Positions 45,622 through 58,300 of a stretch of DNA of 64,000 bases are shown one piece after another. The DNA is from Apostichopus japonicus. Its lineage: Eukaryota; Echinodermata; Holothuroidea; Aspidochirotida; Stichopodidae. Each line of letters begins with the position of its first letter. The first letter of the stretch is position 1. The notes beneath the pieces were generated by a model. That model had not been told where the DNA came from, searched no databases, and saw nothing but the letters and a program-made list of their open reading frames with translations. Both the position numbers and the translations under genes were made by a program. Location of the stretch: positions 20,785,841 through 20,849,840 of the forward strand of contig NC_092575.1 in the NCBI RefSeq assembly GCF_037975245.1, written 5' to 3'.

Positions 45622-47839
45622 TCCATATACCTTCCATCTTTCAATGTTTAAATTCATTAATTCATCACTCATTACAAGCACGGTAACTGAAGTCTCGTTT
45701 ATATTCCTGCCTTCAGCCGTTTGAATTGATTGATGTTTATACCCTGCATGGTATCAAAACAACAGTAATAAAAGATGGCGAAGTAAAAATACAAAGGAAA
45801 GAGAAAACAAAAACAGAATAGCAAAGAGAAAACCTGTTTTACGTTGTTTCTATGATCCGTTGATTATCAGTTAACAACTTACTTAAATCAGCGGATCTCA
45901 GGGCTGAATAGATTTTGCAAAGTTTGAAAAGAGCAGAACGAGATTCGAACAAGCTCTAGTTGAGTAAAAAAAAAAAAAGTTAAGTTAATTTGATATTAGC
46001 TATTCATTTACTTATACAACATATAGCCTTCTTAGTATGTAACAATTTTGGGCTGAAACTGTGGTTGCCATCCCATTTTGAGGCCATTTTGAGGCTATAT
46101 TTATCAAATTATTCTTAAGAATTCTATGAAAAAACCAGTGACGTAATTTCAATTGATAAAATAGCAATTCGTCTTGCACTTTGAAAGAATCTTTTCAGGT
46201 ATGAAATATGCATGAACCACAACCAATTAATTAAATAAGTTTACCCCATTCCATGTAAGCTCATGTTGAGAGTTCATATCATTTCTCCGAGAGCTCATTC
46301 ATATACCTATATATTTGAAGGATTATTTCGTTGGGTTGAAGTCGAAGGCTAAACAAAACAAAATGGACATCTTCTGCATCGAGTATGCCCATTCCACATC
46401 TTCGTAGCCATATTTCATGGCGAAGATATCATTTTCTCCCTCCAAATTGCGTGATATTTATATTGTAATGCCTCTGCATGGCAACGGCAGAGTGGATGAT
46501 GTCACCATGGCAATTGAGCTGAGGAGATATACTTGTGTTTCTTAATAATATATAAATAATTCATCCACAGAAGAAAACTAAACATTTCTCCGAACGAATA
46601 TCTATTTCATAAAATTCTAAATACATCGGACAGCTAAGCTTTCTTATATTTCAGGTTTCAAGTATAAATCAAAGAATATTATATTGTTTTCAGTAAAGAT
46701 TAAAAGAACATTTACGTAAATGACATCTAAGATCTATTTTGATCAACTTCCGCCTTGGAGAAATACAGGGTTTAGCTAGTTTAATCAGGTTACTTTCTGT
46801 CAACCGTATATCTCGACTTAGGGACGATATATTGAGAGTATATCTTTGCTTTCCACATAATAAGTGTAACATTGTCTGTATAATTGGAATGTCATTTAAA
46901 CTCACGTCACGTGATTCATATACCTACCCAGAAACACGTGTCACATAGTTTAGTCGTTATTTCCATAAAGCAGATTTTGTAATAATAAAATGATCAGATT
47001 ATCAACAACTTTTTGCACATTTGGCCGGTGGCAATAAACAGTAACGTTATCTTTTGTTTGTATGATCGGTATGAAACACATAAAAATTTCAGACACGAGA
47101 GAAAAATCACATAAAAAAAAAATGCTCGATCATAGAAAGTAATGTAACATCGAAGACACGTGTATAAAGTCGGTGCTGAAAACATTTGACGATTTTGACA
47201 TTGAAATCGATTTTATTTTAATTATAAATTAAACTTATCAAGTGTAAAATTAAATATAATGGAAAATGAATACCATGTTGTTAAAAGAGAAAAATGATTT
47301 GAGGCTGCCCATAATTCTGCTATATGAGCGTGTTATACATTAAAAAACACGACTAAACCTGCCAAAACAATAGTCTGAATGAATTAGTTGATGATGGTAA
47401 TACTGAAAATAGTTGGTGATATAGATATTTGGAAAATACCACGGAAAGATTGTGAGGGTTCATACAAACGCCATTATATAAGGACGGATCTATAGAAAGG
47501 GTTGGGGGGGGGGGGCGGTTCGGATTGGCGCGCGTTCCCCTTTTGGCACGGCGAAAATTAGCTACAAACATAACTTAAGAAAAAAGGGATGTTTTAGTTA
47601 CTCTTTACGATGCATGATCATTTCTTATGATGTTATATGAAGCATATAGCACACAACTGCATCATGCAGACGGTTTGATTGCGGTGAACAATCATTTTTA
47701 ATAAGTAATGGTAGTTTATCGATATCCTGCTGGTATATAAGGTCAAAGATAGTCAGCTTTCGGACAGTCTTTGACCAGTATATAGATACCACACCACAGG
47801 ACTGGAAAAAAAACCTGGATGAATCAAGCAGATACCACA

Positions 47840-48020
47840 GCGACCGTAGCCGGTGTGACAGTACAGAGTGTCCCCCTGTACAAAGTGTCTCCGCGGACAC
47901 TTTGTACCAGCATATTTAGTCCGGTCGGACATTATCTGCTGAAAATTGTGTCCCACCCTCACAGCAAATATAGTCCCACCGGACGAAATGTCCTGGTACA
48001 GAATGTCCGCAAATACTTCA
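47840..48020. repeat. Palindromic TGTCC/GGACA repeat cluster A
   Basis: Modules such as GTACAGAGTGTCC, GTACAAAGTGTC, GGACACTTTGTACC and GGTACAGAATGTCC alternate in both orientations. GTACAAAGTGTC (47878-47889) and GACACTTTGTAC (47896-47907) form a perfect 12-bp-arm hairpin. A related cluster lies at about 53930-54150. Confidence 0.7.
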
Positions 48021-49424
48021 TAGCATCTTTTGTCCCGCATAAAATTTAAGCATCTCGACATTCAAAAGGCAATTGAGTTCATTATATCGATAATTAGAGC
48101 AGATGCATACATCAGAGTTAAATGTTACAGGAAATAAATGAGACGTTGTGCGTTGCTGCAAAACAAAAAATAGAAGGGGAAAAAAGAAGAAGAAAAAGAA
48201 ACAAGTCTTCCATCTGTAGAAGATGTTAATCATGTTTTTGTTGTGATTGCTGCTATTTCATCCTCCGTATATGTTGCATGTTGTATTCGGCAACTACATT
48301 GCGTTCATAGTCATCTTTACAGAGGGAGAGATAGTATAAACCTAACTCCCCCCCCCCTCCCAACGGAGGGCAGGTACGGGATAGGGAATGCAACAGCTAC
48401 AACAAAAAATGATAATTGCAGAGGTAAAATATTACGAACTTTAGGAGTCCAAACTTCATTGTTGCCGTATTTCCCTAACACACAGTGGGTAAGTTTTGGC
48501 AAGTATGGTAACTGTACTTCATGGGTCTACGAGAGTTGCCTAGGCAATATGAAATTTCATCCGTGCGTAAAGCTCATTATAGGACGGGAACCGAGGGTGT
48601 TTTCAAGTTACGGATAAGGGGGGGGGGAGTTGGGATGGTAAGTTATCGAATTTGTGTCCTGGGGAGGGGTCTTCTTAAGTCTGTGACCTATCTGTGATGA
48701 GTTTCAAAATATTTTTGTTTGCTAATAACAACCATGAAGTAGCTGGACTAGATACTTCTCTGACCTTGAACATGTCAACACTGCCCCAACCCTCTCCGTA
48801 TGGGCTTGACACCTATTTATTGACTTTCATTACTACTTTATTGTTTACTTTTTTACCCTTCCTTATTTTTGTCACTCAATCGTCAAGGTTTTCTCCCTCT
48901 CAACAAGGTGGAGGGCCATTCCCCCACCCCCTGCCCCCTAAGCCCCGTTGTGATGGCCATGCGTGAAGCAAATTTTCATTTGTATAGACAAATGGCATTC
49001 CAGGCAATTCCAGTGATAAAGGTTCGTTGTTTCTTATTATGAATGTTTCTTATTGGACAAAAGTGGTTCAAATTAGAAAAGATATATTAGAACGATACCC
49101 TCTTCAAAAGAGCTGCAAACATACAGGAAACAAAACAAAGCCAAACAAGGGAAAGAATAAAGCAAATAGGACAGAGCAGGATGCAATATGCTAGATTTTT
49201 TGTCTCATCATGTTTCTCACATTTTAAATATGTCATTCTTGTAGAGAAAAGTTTGTTAAAAGAAAGTTAATATAGTAAAAATCAAAACATGAAATTGGAT
49301 GATAGTCATGCACAAACACGATATTCTGAATCTATATCAGACTGGGCAAAGAGTGAAAAATGATTATACATGGGATCTGGGAGGTAGGAGCCTGGGGGGG
49401 GGGGCACTGTCTGTACATGCTATT

Positions 49425-49605
49425 TTTAAATGGCATCCCATATCTTTTTATAGCACGTTTAACAATTAACAATCTCAATAAATAGTATTGATAACATACT
49501 AACACATCATACATCATATTTAAGTGATATGGCCGGTGTGTATCGGTTTATAGCATATCGAGTGGTGGTTGTGGAATGAGAAAATGTCCCTCTGATGTTG
49601 TGTGC
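49425..49605 (-). repeat. Uninterrupted copy of the repeat at 38990-39815
   Basis: Its reverse complement runs through the point where the element at 39073-39721 inserted, reading CCGGCCATATCACTTAAA there, so it represents the state before insertion (with later divergence). Confidence 0.75.
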
Positions 49606-51728
49606 CCACCCTCACTTCCTACCCCCTGCATGGGGAAATTTAACTGGAATGATGACTCTTCCTTTGTAGCTCTGATGCAACTAAAGATAATCCATGCTTT
49701 CTAGAGCATCCTTCAAGCAGGGAGGTATTGCTTGATTAGAATGATATACTACTGTCACTCTTCTTCAAACAATATGTACTTGAAACTCTCATAATCCACA
49801 TGAAGAACATCCTCTTTAGAGTTTGGTAAAGACCTCAATAAAACCATGCAGAAGTTTCCCTATTAGAATTCCCCCCTTGAACTGCTTTCCACAAACAGTA
49901 GGATTACCTATACAATGCTTTAATGTGCAACTTGATACCGTCAAAAATTTAATCTTGATTGTTAATTACAAATAAAATAGCTGATTCTCATATATCCAAT
50001 GGGTTTTTCGTTAAGACTTACACAGAAATCCATAACAGCAAAAGTTACAACAGGAAGAAGAATATGGTCGGTTATATGTTTTACTATGAGAACTTATCTT
50101 GAACACAACTTCCAGAACCAAGAAACACGCCTTCTTATTTGTTATTTAATGAAGTAATGAGGTGATAAAGAATTTCGAGCGTCACATCCCTTTGACTACG
50201 ACTGGCAGTGAAAAGTCAATGGCCTGTCTTTGCTTAAACGTATAGCAGCCGACGCAATTTTCTCTCATGATATGTTAGAGTGAAAGACAAGATTATTGTC
50301 GGTAACAAGTTAACTGCTAAGAAAATCGTCTAGACATGTCTTCTGTTAACTTCATACATACTCCCTCCATTGGTGGTCAGGGATGAGATGTCAGTACAAC
50401 CAAATCTGTGCAAAATAAAAGTTGAAAGCAATATTATGAGTAGTGAATACCACACTGTAAGTCATATATAAAATAAATTATCATCTTGAAAAGTTATGTG
50501 TAAGCTCCACTACAAAGATAATTAACATTCACCATGTTGGTTAAGTGTAGACTGTATAGTGTACAACTGAACTATGCTTAGGCATTGAGTTAATTGGATG
50601 ATCTTTTATTGTGACACCTACATGTTTATGGGATTACTGGCTCCATTTTATTAATTGGAGATTGCATGTCATAATTTTGGCGCTATATTGTACAGTTCAC
50701 TACCAAACCTGAAAAGATTTAACCACATGAGCCAATACAACTTTGGGGCATACTAATTAAATTTAATATCAGAAATTTATCAAATTAGAGTAAGCTAGGA
50801 TACAACAGAAAGTTGATGCCTTTTGGTGCTCTATTGATGTATGTGTGCATGGTATGACTGTTTAATGCCGATCAAACATTAATTGTCCTGAATCAGGATC
50901 CATGGGGGGTTCAAAACACCCTCTGTATGACCCAAATGCAAAAACAAATAATGCTAGCTTACCATTATTATAATAAAATGTACTATTATACATCATTTTG
51001 CATCAAGAGACCTAAACATTGCCTTATTTTGCCAAAGAAAAAGGGGTCCCTCTCCCAGGTTTCAGGAAATATCCCCCACCACACACACAAACACATTTAG
51101 CAATTTTCCACAACGGACCTAACAGAGTAATGGTACCAAAACTCAGTTGATACATTATCTCTCTTATCTTGTCGAAATTCCTGTCAAAACAGCCAAGTGG
51201 TAATAAGTTCACACTTTCTAAACAGAAAAGTTCCCTGTGGTTACAATATCAAACTGTCCAACACCTTTTTGAAAAACAACACACAATAGGTGGTGTCTAG
51301 CTGTGGAATGTGGTCTTAATTATTTACTCATCATTTGTTTGAACAAATAAACTGTGTCTGCTGCAGTGAAACATGTCCAGCCAAAATCACTTTTTGGGGA
51401 TGTAAATCAAATGACGACAATTGTCAGGCTATATGCTACTTAAGAACCAGAGGTGGAAACTTTGCAAGTAAATATAGGAACAAAAACTATGTACATATAA
51501 ACTTGTTAATGGGGACTTAACCTGCAAAGATTTACAGTACACTTTCTCTGTTCTCACCTACCTTCGTGATCTTTCTGTATGCTTAATACCTATTTGGAAA
51601 TAATTTATACTCAAACACAGCATTCTGCCATGCACTACAAGTTATTTGCATGGTACAAATAACAGATATGATGCCATTCATATTGGAACTAACTACAGAA
51701 AATTACTCACTTTTTAAGACATGCTTAC

Positions 51729-51886
51729 CTCATCATCACATCAGTAATGCAATAAGAAGTTGATGCTGCAGTCTTTTCAGGCACTGCCTTAGTCTCAGGC
51801 CACTTTGAATAGAAGTCAGACAGTGTTATGATGTACAGTCGCTTGGCAGCTGTCACTGGTAGAGGACCAATAAGATCTACACCAAC
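51729..51886 (-). pseudogene. Integrase core block of the decayed gene
   Basis: Open throughout with clean borders: acceptor TTCTTAACAG and donor GTAAGC. It encodes 52 residues from VGVDLIGPLPVTAAKRLYII to YCITDVMM. The GVDLIGPLP and SDFYSKWPE blocks are typical of Ty3/gypsy-class integrase cores (rve). The best-preserved part of the locus. Confidence 0.75.
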
Positions 51887-52213
51887 CTGTTAAGAAAGAA
51901 GACAGCATTTAGGTGCTAATTTCAAAAACAATTACAAGTTGCATGCTTTGCCTTGACTGTTGTTCTATTCCATTGCTTCATTCTGTACAGAGATCTAGAT
52001 AAAAACAGTGGGATATCTGATCGAAACAGGGTGTTGGTGGATTTAGGCCAATTATTTTTACCTTGCAAACATGAAAATGTAACTTACACCATACTGTACC
52101 ATATATTTACAATCTCTTCAACCACTAAACCAGAAAAATGATACGCCACTTTTTGCAACTTACAATTATATTCCTATATTGATGGTTGCTCTGCAGTTAG
52201 GCCAGAGTGTGGC

Positions 52214-52448
52214 TTAAAGGTATGCTGTATAGGCCTTAAATATGCCAAATTTCCACTATGGACAAAATTCTTTAAGTATGTTTATTTCCCTGGAGGAAAT
52301 TTACCTCACTGGGATATTCAATATCTCGTGTCATCATTTAGAATGTCTGAGCACAATTTAAAGGGTTATTACCCCTTGGAAAGTACTTTTTGAAAACTTT
52401 TAGCAATTAAAGTGGCCAAAATTTAGGGCCAATACAGACTACCTTTAA
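52214..52448. mobile_element. TTAA-flanked MITE, copy B, inside the integrase-like locus
   Basis: The ends TTAAAGGTATGCTGTATAGG and CCAATACAGACTACCTTTAA are imperfect inverted repeats closing on TTAA at both sides, the target used by piggyBac-type elements. It matches 22470-22702 in inverted orientation and lies between the second and third integrase-like blocks. Confidence 0.6.
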
Positions 52449-53929
52449 ACTTGTAAATGTTGAATTTGTCCAGAAAGGGTGACATTAACTATACTTAACC
52501 TTCACTGCATACTGCGGACATCTTGGGCAATTAAAACAGATTGAGAATTTACCTGTTTCCATAATCCAGTTACAGGAATGCTATGGAGACTTGTTCGTAG
52601 GTCTACAGGACAATGACGCTTTGACATCCTGTTGAACATAACTTGTTACATCAACGTTGATAGTTTTCCAATAGAATCTAGACATAGTCTGTTGTCTGGT
52701 TTATCTATGCAAAGATGAACACCTTCAAAGAGATAAGAAAATTCATGATCAAGGAGATACAGTATCATGTTTTTTTGCCCACCCCCCCCCCAAAAAAAAA
52801 CAACAAACAAACACACACAAATATATGGGCTGCAGGATTGGTAGTTCTAGCTGAAGAGCCTTAAAATTGAATTACAACTCTATATCGGTGTCTGAAATGG
52901 AATATTCCCATTATTGTACATATTGCATGGCCACTATTTGGGTCTGTAGATATTTAAGGAGTTTTCTTCTGCAGTGAGGTTTGGCATGTAGAGAATATGC
53001 CACACCTAAAAAAGTACTATCAGGCCTTCAATATCTGTTCTTACCAAGTTACCAACCAAAATTAATGAACGTGAATTTGTTATGTACAGTATTAGTGCCA
53101 CTTTCCTCTAGAAGTAGGCTAGGCTATATGCTATAGTCCAATAATAGCATTTTATAGTGTCCCATGCATGCAAACCAGACTAGCTCTGTAAGCATTAGTG
53201 ATCTGTTGTTATCTTTTATGATAGGCAGGGCGATAAAAGGTAGAAATTTATAATAATTTTCACAAAAATTTGTTAAGACAATTGGGTAAACAAAACGAAA
53301 AGAAATAGGCCCTAACACCTTTGTTCATGCACTTACAACTTTGCTCAAGCATACAACTGATTATAATGTTGCATAAGCAATTGCTTGACTTTTGCGAATG
53401 AGTTTTTACAACTAACCAAACGTGGTAAAAGAATATCATGATTTGTGCACCAATCAGTCCTAGAGGCCTGGTTATAGTTTAACTGTGGAATGGCCGTTCG
53501 CCATTTAACAACCAATACCATATTGTGTATCCTATACTGTAAGTTACAGACATTACCTTATAGATGTCACTAGTCAGTATGAGCTGCCTCGATTTGGGCG
53601 AGTTGAGAAGCCCTAGATAGCAAAACTTTCCTTTATTTTCGGTATGCAAGAGTTCCATTTTCAGCCAGTCTGAAAGACTGACTTTGTCTCCGTAAGATCC
53701 TTCTCTGTTTTATTCTTGTAAACCCACTTGGATAGCTCTCATCTCTTAGAATATCTGCAATTTGTCTCACGTATTCTGTTAGCTTTTCCATTTTTAGTTG
53801 TCGCACGACTTTACTGCTATATATACGGAAGCCGAAATACGACAGTTTGCTAATAATACGGATACTGCCAGAGTCCATTACTAATTAAATTTTTGCCACT
53901 CGAACGTACATGCTAATGCGGACGTAGTG

Positions 53930-54150
53930 TTCAGGGGGACACAATTTACAACCAAATATGCGACCAACAAATAATGTCCCCCTCGTTTCATCATAGCATA
54001 AACTGTCCTGGGAGACAGTCTGTACCAACTGGCCTTGTACAAAAGGTCCGGGAGACTAAATGTACTGGTAAATTTAGTATAAACTGTCCCAGTGGGACTG
54101 GGACAGTTTATACTGAATATGGAATATTTGCGACAGTTTGTACTGCTACA
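53930..54150. repeat. Palindromic TGTCC/GGACA repeat cluster B
   Basis: The same style as 47840-48020, with words such as AAACTGTCC, GTACAAAAGGTCC and GGGACAGTTTATAC. GTATAAACTGTCCCAG (54077-54092) and CTGGGACAGTTTATAC (54098-54113) form a perfect 16-bp-arm hairpin with the 5-base loop TGGGA. Confidence 0.75.
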
Positions 54151-54342
54151 CCGGCAGATGGGTTGGGGGAAGCACTATGCTTAAATTTGGCCTTTTCTTG
54201 ATAAAAATCTGAAAGGCCATGATGGTATAATTAGAATAGACTATGATAGCCGAAGCTGTCATATGATGGTTAGGATATTTCAGTTGAAAACTTCGCTCTA
54301 TAGCGCGCCTGGAGAGTGACGAATTTAGTGTGTCAGTCATTG

Positions 54343-54425
54343 GAGCAATTAATAATGTGGCATGACACCTATTGAGCCGTATGCGCTACATATTGAGTGG
54401 TGGTACTAGATATACATATATAATA
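54343..54425. repeat. Inverted-pair repeat, left copy
   Basis: It contains GACACCTATTGAGCCGTATG and ATATTGAGTGGTGGTACTAG, found in reverse complement at about 61200-61275. The pair could be two independent copies or the ends of one larger element. Confidence 0.65.
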
Positions 54426-55049
54426 ATTGCAGTACACATTTCAATTTCGGACGCTTATAAAACCGTGCAATAAGTTTTGTCTAGAATTAAAGGTATATTC
54501 AATGGTAAAAAAGGTACAACTTATATTGAAGTGCAAAATATTTTATTATCATTAGGTGTCAAGGATAAAATATGATTAGACCTATAAATGTAGCAATCTA
54601 TATCTCTTGAGGAGCATTTATCATTATGACATCATAGGCCACATTCCAATGTATGTACTGTGTACTACTAGCTACGACCATGCAGAAACTCAACCAGAAT
54701 ACGTGGGCAGGTATATGAAAACCTATAAAGTAGGCTATAGTATAAGCTGTTCTACGGCTTACTTACGAAGAATATTCACGTTCACCACGTGCGTCATAGG
54801 TGTGCGCAGATGTGCGCGTTCTCTATATCTTTATTATAAATACACAGAATATTCAAGTTCAAAATCTCTGTCATCTGCCCACGTAGAATTGTACAAGCTT
54901 TGTGTCATAAAACGGATGAGTATGTAGGCCTAAGTCAATACTTTGTCAACTCAACATAACTTGCGCGGTTATCCCCATACGCAGGTGTACGTGAGAGTTA
55001 CCTCTCTTAGTTGTTACTACTTTAGGATTATTTGCAGTTAAAGGACTGG

Positions 55050-55370
55050 TGCACAGACCCCCAACTATAGCACGCTATCATGGAAAAGTTTCATGAGATT
55101 ACGTAATCGATCTGCCTTGGTCGTAAAATGACCTCTTTTTACCAATTAGTCTGCAACGCCTGCCACAGATTTTTTCTTGTATGAGGGTCCTTGTGTGAAC
55201 GCTGTATGATTAACTACACTGTAGACATGAACATATTTCCACACAGTGTTTACACAAAGGGCCTAATGGTGTTAAGAAGCTAGTGATGTCGATTTACGAC
55301 CGTGGCAGGTCGATTACGTAATCACAAACTTTCCTAGCTATTGCGTGCCCCTAATTGGAGCCAATAAAGC
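55050..55370. mobile_element. Foldback/MITE-like element
   Basis: About 62-bp imperfect inverted arms lie at 55070-55131 and 55283-55345. Both contain GATTACGTAATCGA, GGTCGTAAA and the outer GCACGC. The centre is non-coding. Confidence 0.7.
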
Positions 55371-58300
55371 AGATCTCTGAGTAGGAATGATAGCTACTTT
55401 ATGTCAGAGAGTTCCTATCTATTTTACGTATGGAAAACTCTCTGTAAAACCACAATGTAGAAACTATATATTCGTCTATGTTATATAGTTGCTACAGGCA
55501 ACAGACATGCCAGCCAGATGTGTAGTAGTGAGTGCACTATTAAAGTGTAATTTGAAACTGTAAAACCTTCCAGCTGGCCCACCGATGGTTGATGTATAAT
55601 GTTCAATAACATCTTACATTAGAATACGCCATTTGTATAGTTTGAAGTATATATCGATGTTATAAATAATTCATCAATGTTATACAGTTACATGACACCA
55701 TCCAGACATAATACCGATATAGGCATGGAAAGTACATGTATATTACTATCGTATTATAGGTAACTTTGATATGCTACGAGCGAAACTGTTCAAAATGACG
55801 GTATCAATATAATTTGTTTATATGTATGTATTTTTTATGACTTCTTGGATCTCTAGTACTCCGTGGACTTGCTTTAAAGTGAATAGATGATGGCAGATAA
55901 AAATGACAACAAGCCTAAAAGGCGAATTGGCTAGATTGAAAGATTCAATTAGTCAGGGTTGATTCTAACACTTGAAGTGATGGCATGTTTCTCTTGTTTA
56001 CTTCGGGGATCTGAACCCACAGAATTGATATCCAATTCACATTCCATTGCATCGAAAAATGTCGAAGTAGGCCGATATGAATATGCATATAAAATCATGT
56101 AACACATTTTTTAAGAGAGATATAAACGTTCAAAAGCCAATATATAGACAAGTATACGAAGTTACAATATCCAAACTAAAACAATTCATGTAAGGATGAA
56201 AGTTGAAGACGTTCGTAACTCCGCCATTTTGTTGCTCCAATATTGAAGCAAGGAAGGAGTCACCTATAACGTGCCGTGTGAACGACACAGTGGAACAGAG
56301 CTGTAAACTCCTCAACTCTTCAACTGAGGTGAAAGGCTCTTGGGTGAAGGGTGATGCGGTGAGAGTGTTGGGGGATGGGTGTGGGGGAGGAGGAGGGATA
56401 GACACTTGACCTAATATACTCCGAGTTCCGTGTATATTCGCAATTCCAATAATGCACTATGACGCTTCACAGAGGTGTGGTTTGCGCGTTGTGCGTACGA
56501 AGCAGTCTTATAAAAGATTGTTACAACAATACTAAATCATGAACCACATAGAGTCGATGCGATATGTTCAAGTACTAAGTAGTAAATAAAGAAAGGAACG
56601 GCGACTGAATACAGGAATGAGTGAGTGACTGCAAACTGAGCGACTGACTCAGTGGATGGTTGAATAATCAAATGCATCAAAGTTGGAATGTTTTGAAAGC
56701 TTGAATGTTTGCTTGACTGAATGAACGAATCGTATAATGAATGTATGGAATGATTGTATCACCCAAATTGAATAATTGAATGATCACATGCTGAACAAAT
56801 GAATGAACGAATGAATGAACGAACGAACCAGCATGCATAAGACCACCCAAGCCGAAAAGGTGTGAGCTTATATTTGTTCTTAACGTGTAGCATATTATGC
56901 ATTTATATGCCAGGGTGTTATAACACACTAACACGTGTTATGTTTTGGGAGCATGCGAGAGCTAGATATGTTAAAGATACAATACAGTAAATCGTAGTGG
57001 TATTATATATATATTTTTTTTTATGTTTTTTATATATTTTTTATTATTTTTTTATATTTTTATATAATATAAAAAAAAAAAAAAATTATTTTATTTATTT
57101 ATTTATTTATTTTTTTAACACAGGCCGCAATAAAATGTGCCTCTAGCATAACACATGTTACCATGTTATAACACAGATGCATATAAATGCGCAATATATT
57201 CAAGTCGAAAACGCTATTATAAGCAACTGTACAATTCGGTTCGGGTGATAAGACAAAAGGAAGCTTTGACAGAACCCTTTTAGTTAATCACAAAAGCTTG
57301 CATATTAAAATCCATTATTATACTTCAATGTTGCATTGACAATTCTAATTCTAAAACCAATCTACAATACACCATTGTTCTGATAAGTTTCAGTTCATCC
57401 TCTGAAGAAGATCCTGCTAGTATGCAAACGTATAAGGCCAGCTATAGTGACCTTTCTATGATCAGTATTGATAAGATGAAAAATAACGTAAACCCTACAG
57501 GTTTTTTAATCGGACGTGTTTAATACCTCGGAACCTTCATCACATGGATTACATGTTGATTCTAACCGATCTATTTGATCAATTACGTGATTCCTATTTG
57601 TCACCAAGCGTAGCCAGGATTTCATCTTGACGGTGGGAGGGGGTGGAGGGTGGCTGGTGGATTCAATTAATTGGCCAGTCACGAGAACGCTTTGCGCTAT
57701 CTGCGTGGGGTCGAGGGGTCCGCCATAGAACCCATGGGAGGTCCAGGAAAGCAATACGATATGGTTTCATCCAATCGGTCGAGATTTTAGCCATGTAAAA
57801 TTATATTTAAATGTTCAAAATACTAGATATGATTAGCCTATATTGGTTCGTTGGGTAGAAATTATTCAAGTAGGTAAGAACTCACAAAAAATAGAAGCTA
57901 ATTATAAGGGTGGCCTAGTCATATCCGTGGTAATGTTGCAGTAGCCAGTAATCCATTACAATGGTGTCAAAGTGTGATACCAGTTTGGAGTTGTACTTAG
58001 TTGACAGCCATATAGGCTACACAGCGGGGTTGCCAGTTTTTCTGTAACACAACCAGTCAAATTGAGAGAATTTACCGGCCAAACCGAGTGAATAAAGGCC
58101 AAAACATCTTTATTCGATATCATGCCACAATACATATTTAGCCTACAAGGTGGTGGTTTGCATTCCTTTACGATAGGGTGACTCTATGTATAGGCTTCCG
58201 GCGTAGATAACTTTTCAAACTTGAAGCTTGAGGGAGAATAGGCTTAGATATTCCGCTATGCATATGAAATCTATTTTTAGTAATTAATGGAATGAGATAT

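Larger units (their letters stand above)
40500..49424. other. Repeat-rich region without a recognised gene
   Basis: No frame longer than about 100 codons occurs and none resembles a known protein. It contains a GAGTACGAGTACTT-rich patch (about 40625-40830), a (TA)n tract (about 45552-45617), poly-G tracts (about 43950 and 47503) and a palindromic repeat cluster (about 47840-48020). Confidence 0.5.
50341..53878 (-). pseudogene. Decayed multi-exon integrase-like gene (Ty3/gypsy type)
   Basis: The exon-like blocks are 53878-53557, 52688-52553, 51886-51729 and 50405-50341, separated by GT-AG borders. The first block (with a Met at 53791) resembles the region before the integrase zinc finger. The second covers the end of the HHCC finger (FYWKTINVDVTSYV and CQKRHCPVD, in different frames). 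The third is the start of the rve core (VGVDLIGPLP, YIITLSDFYSKWPE), where the first catalytic Asp is visible. The fourth should carry the second Asp, but the region is scrambled. Breaks: TAA at 53635-53633, further stops near 53569, a frame shift at the finger, and a damaged last block. Host-domesticated integrase genes (GIN1 and KRBA2 types) have introns; retrotransposon copies normally do not. I infer a dead copy of such a gene. Confidence 0.65.
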
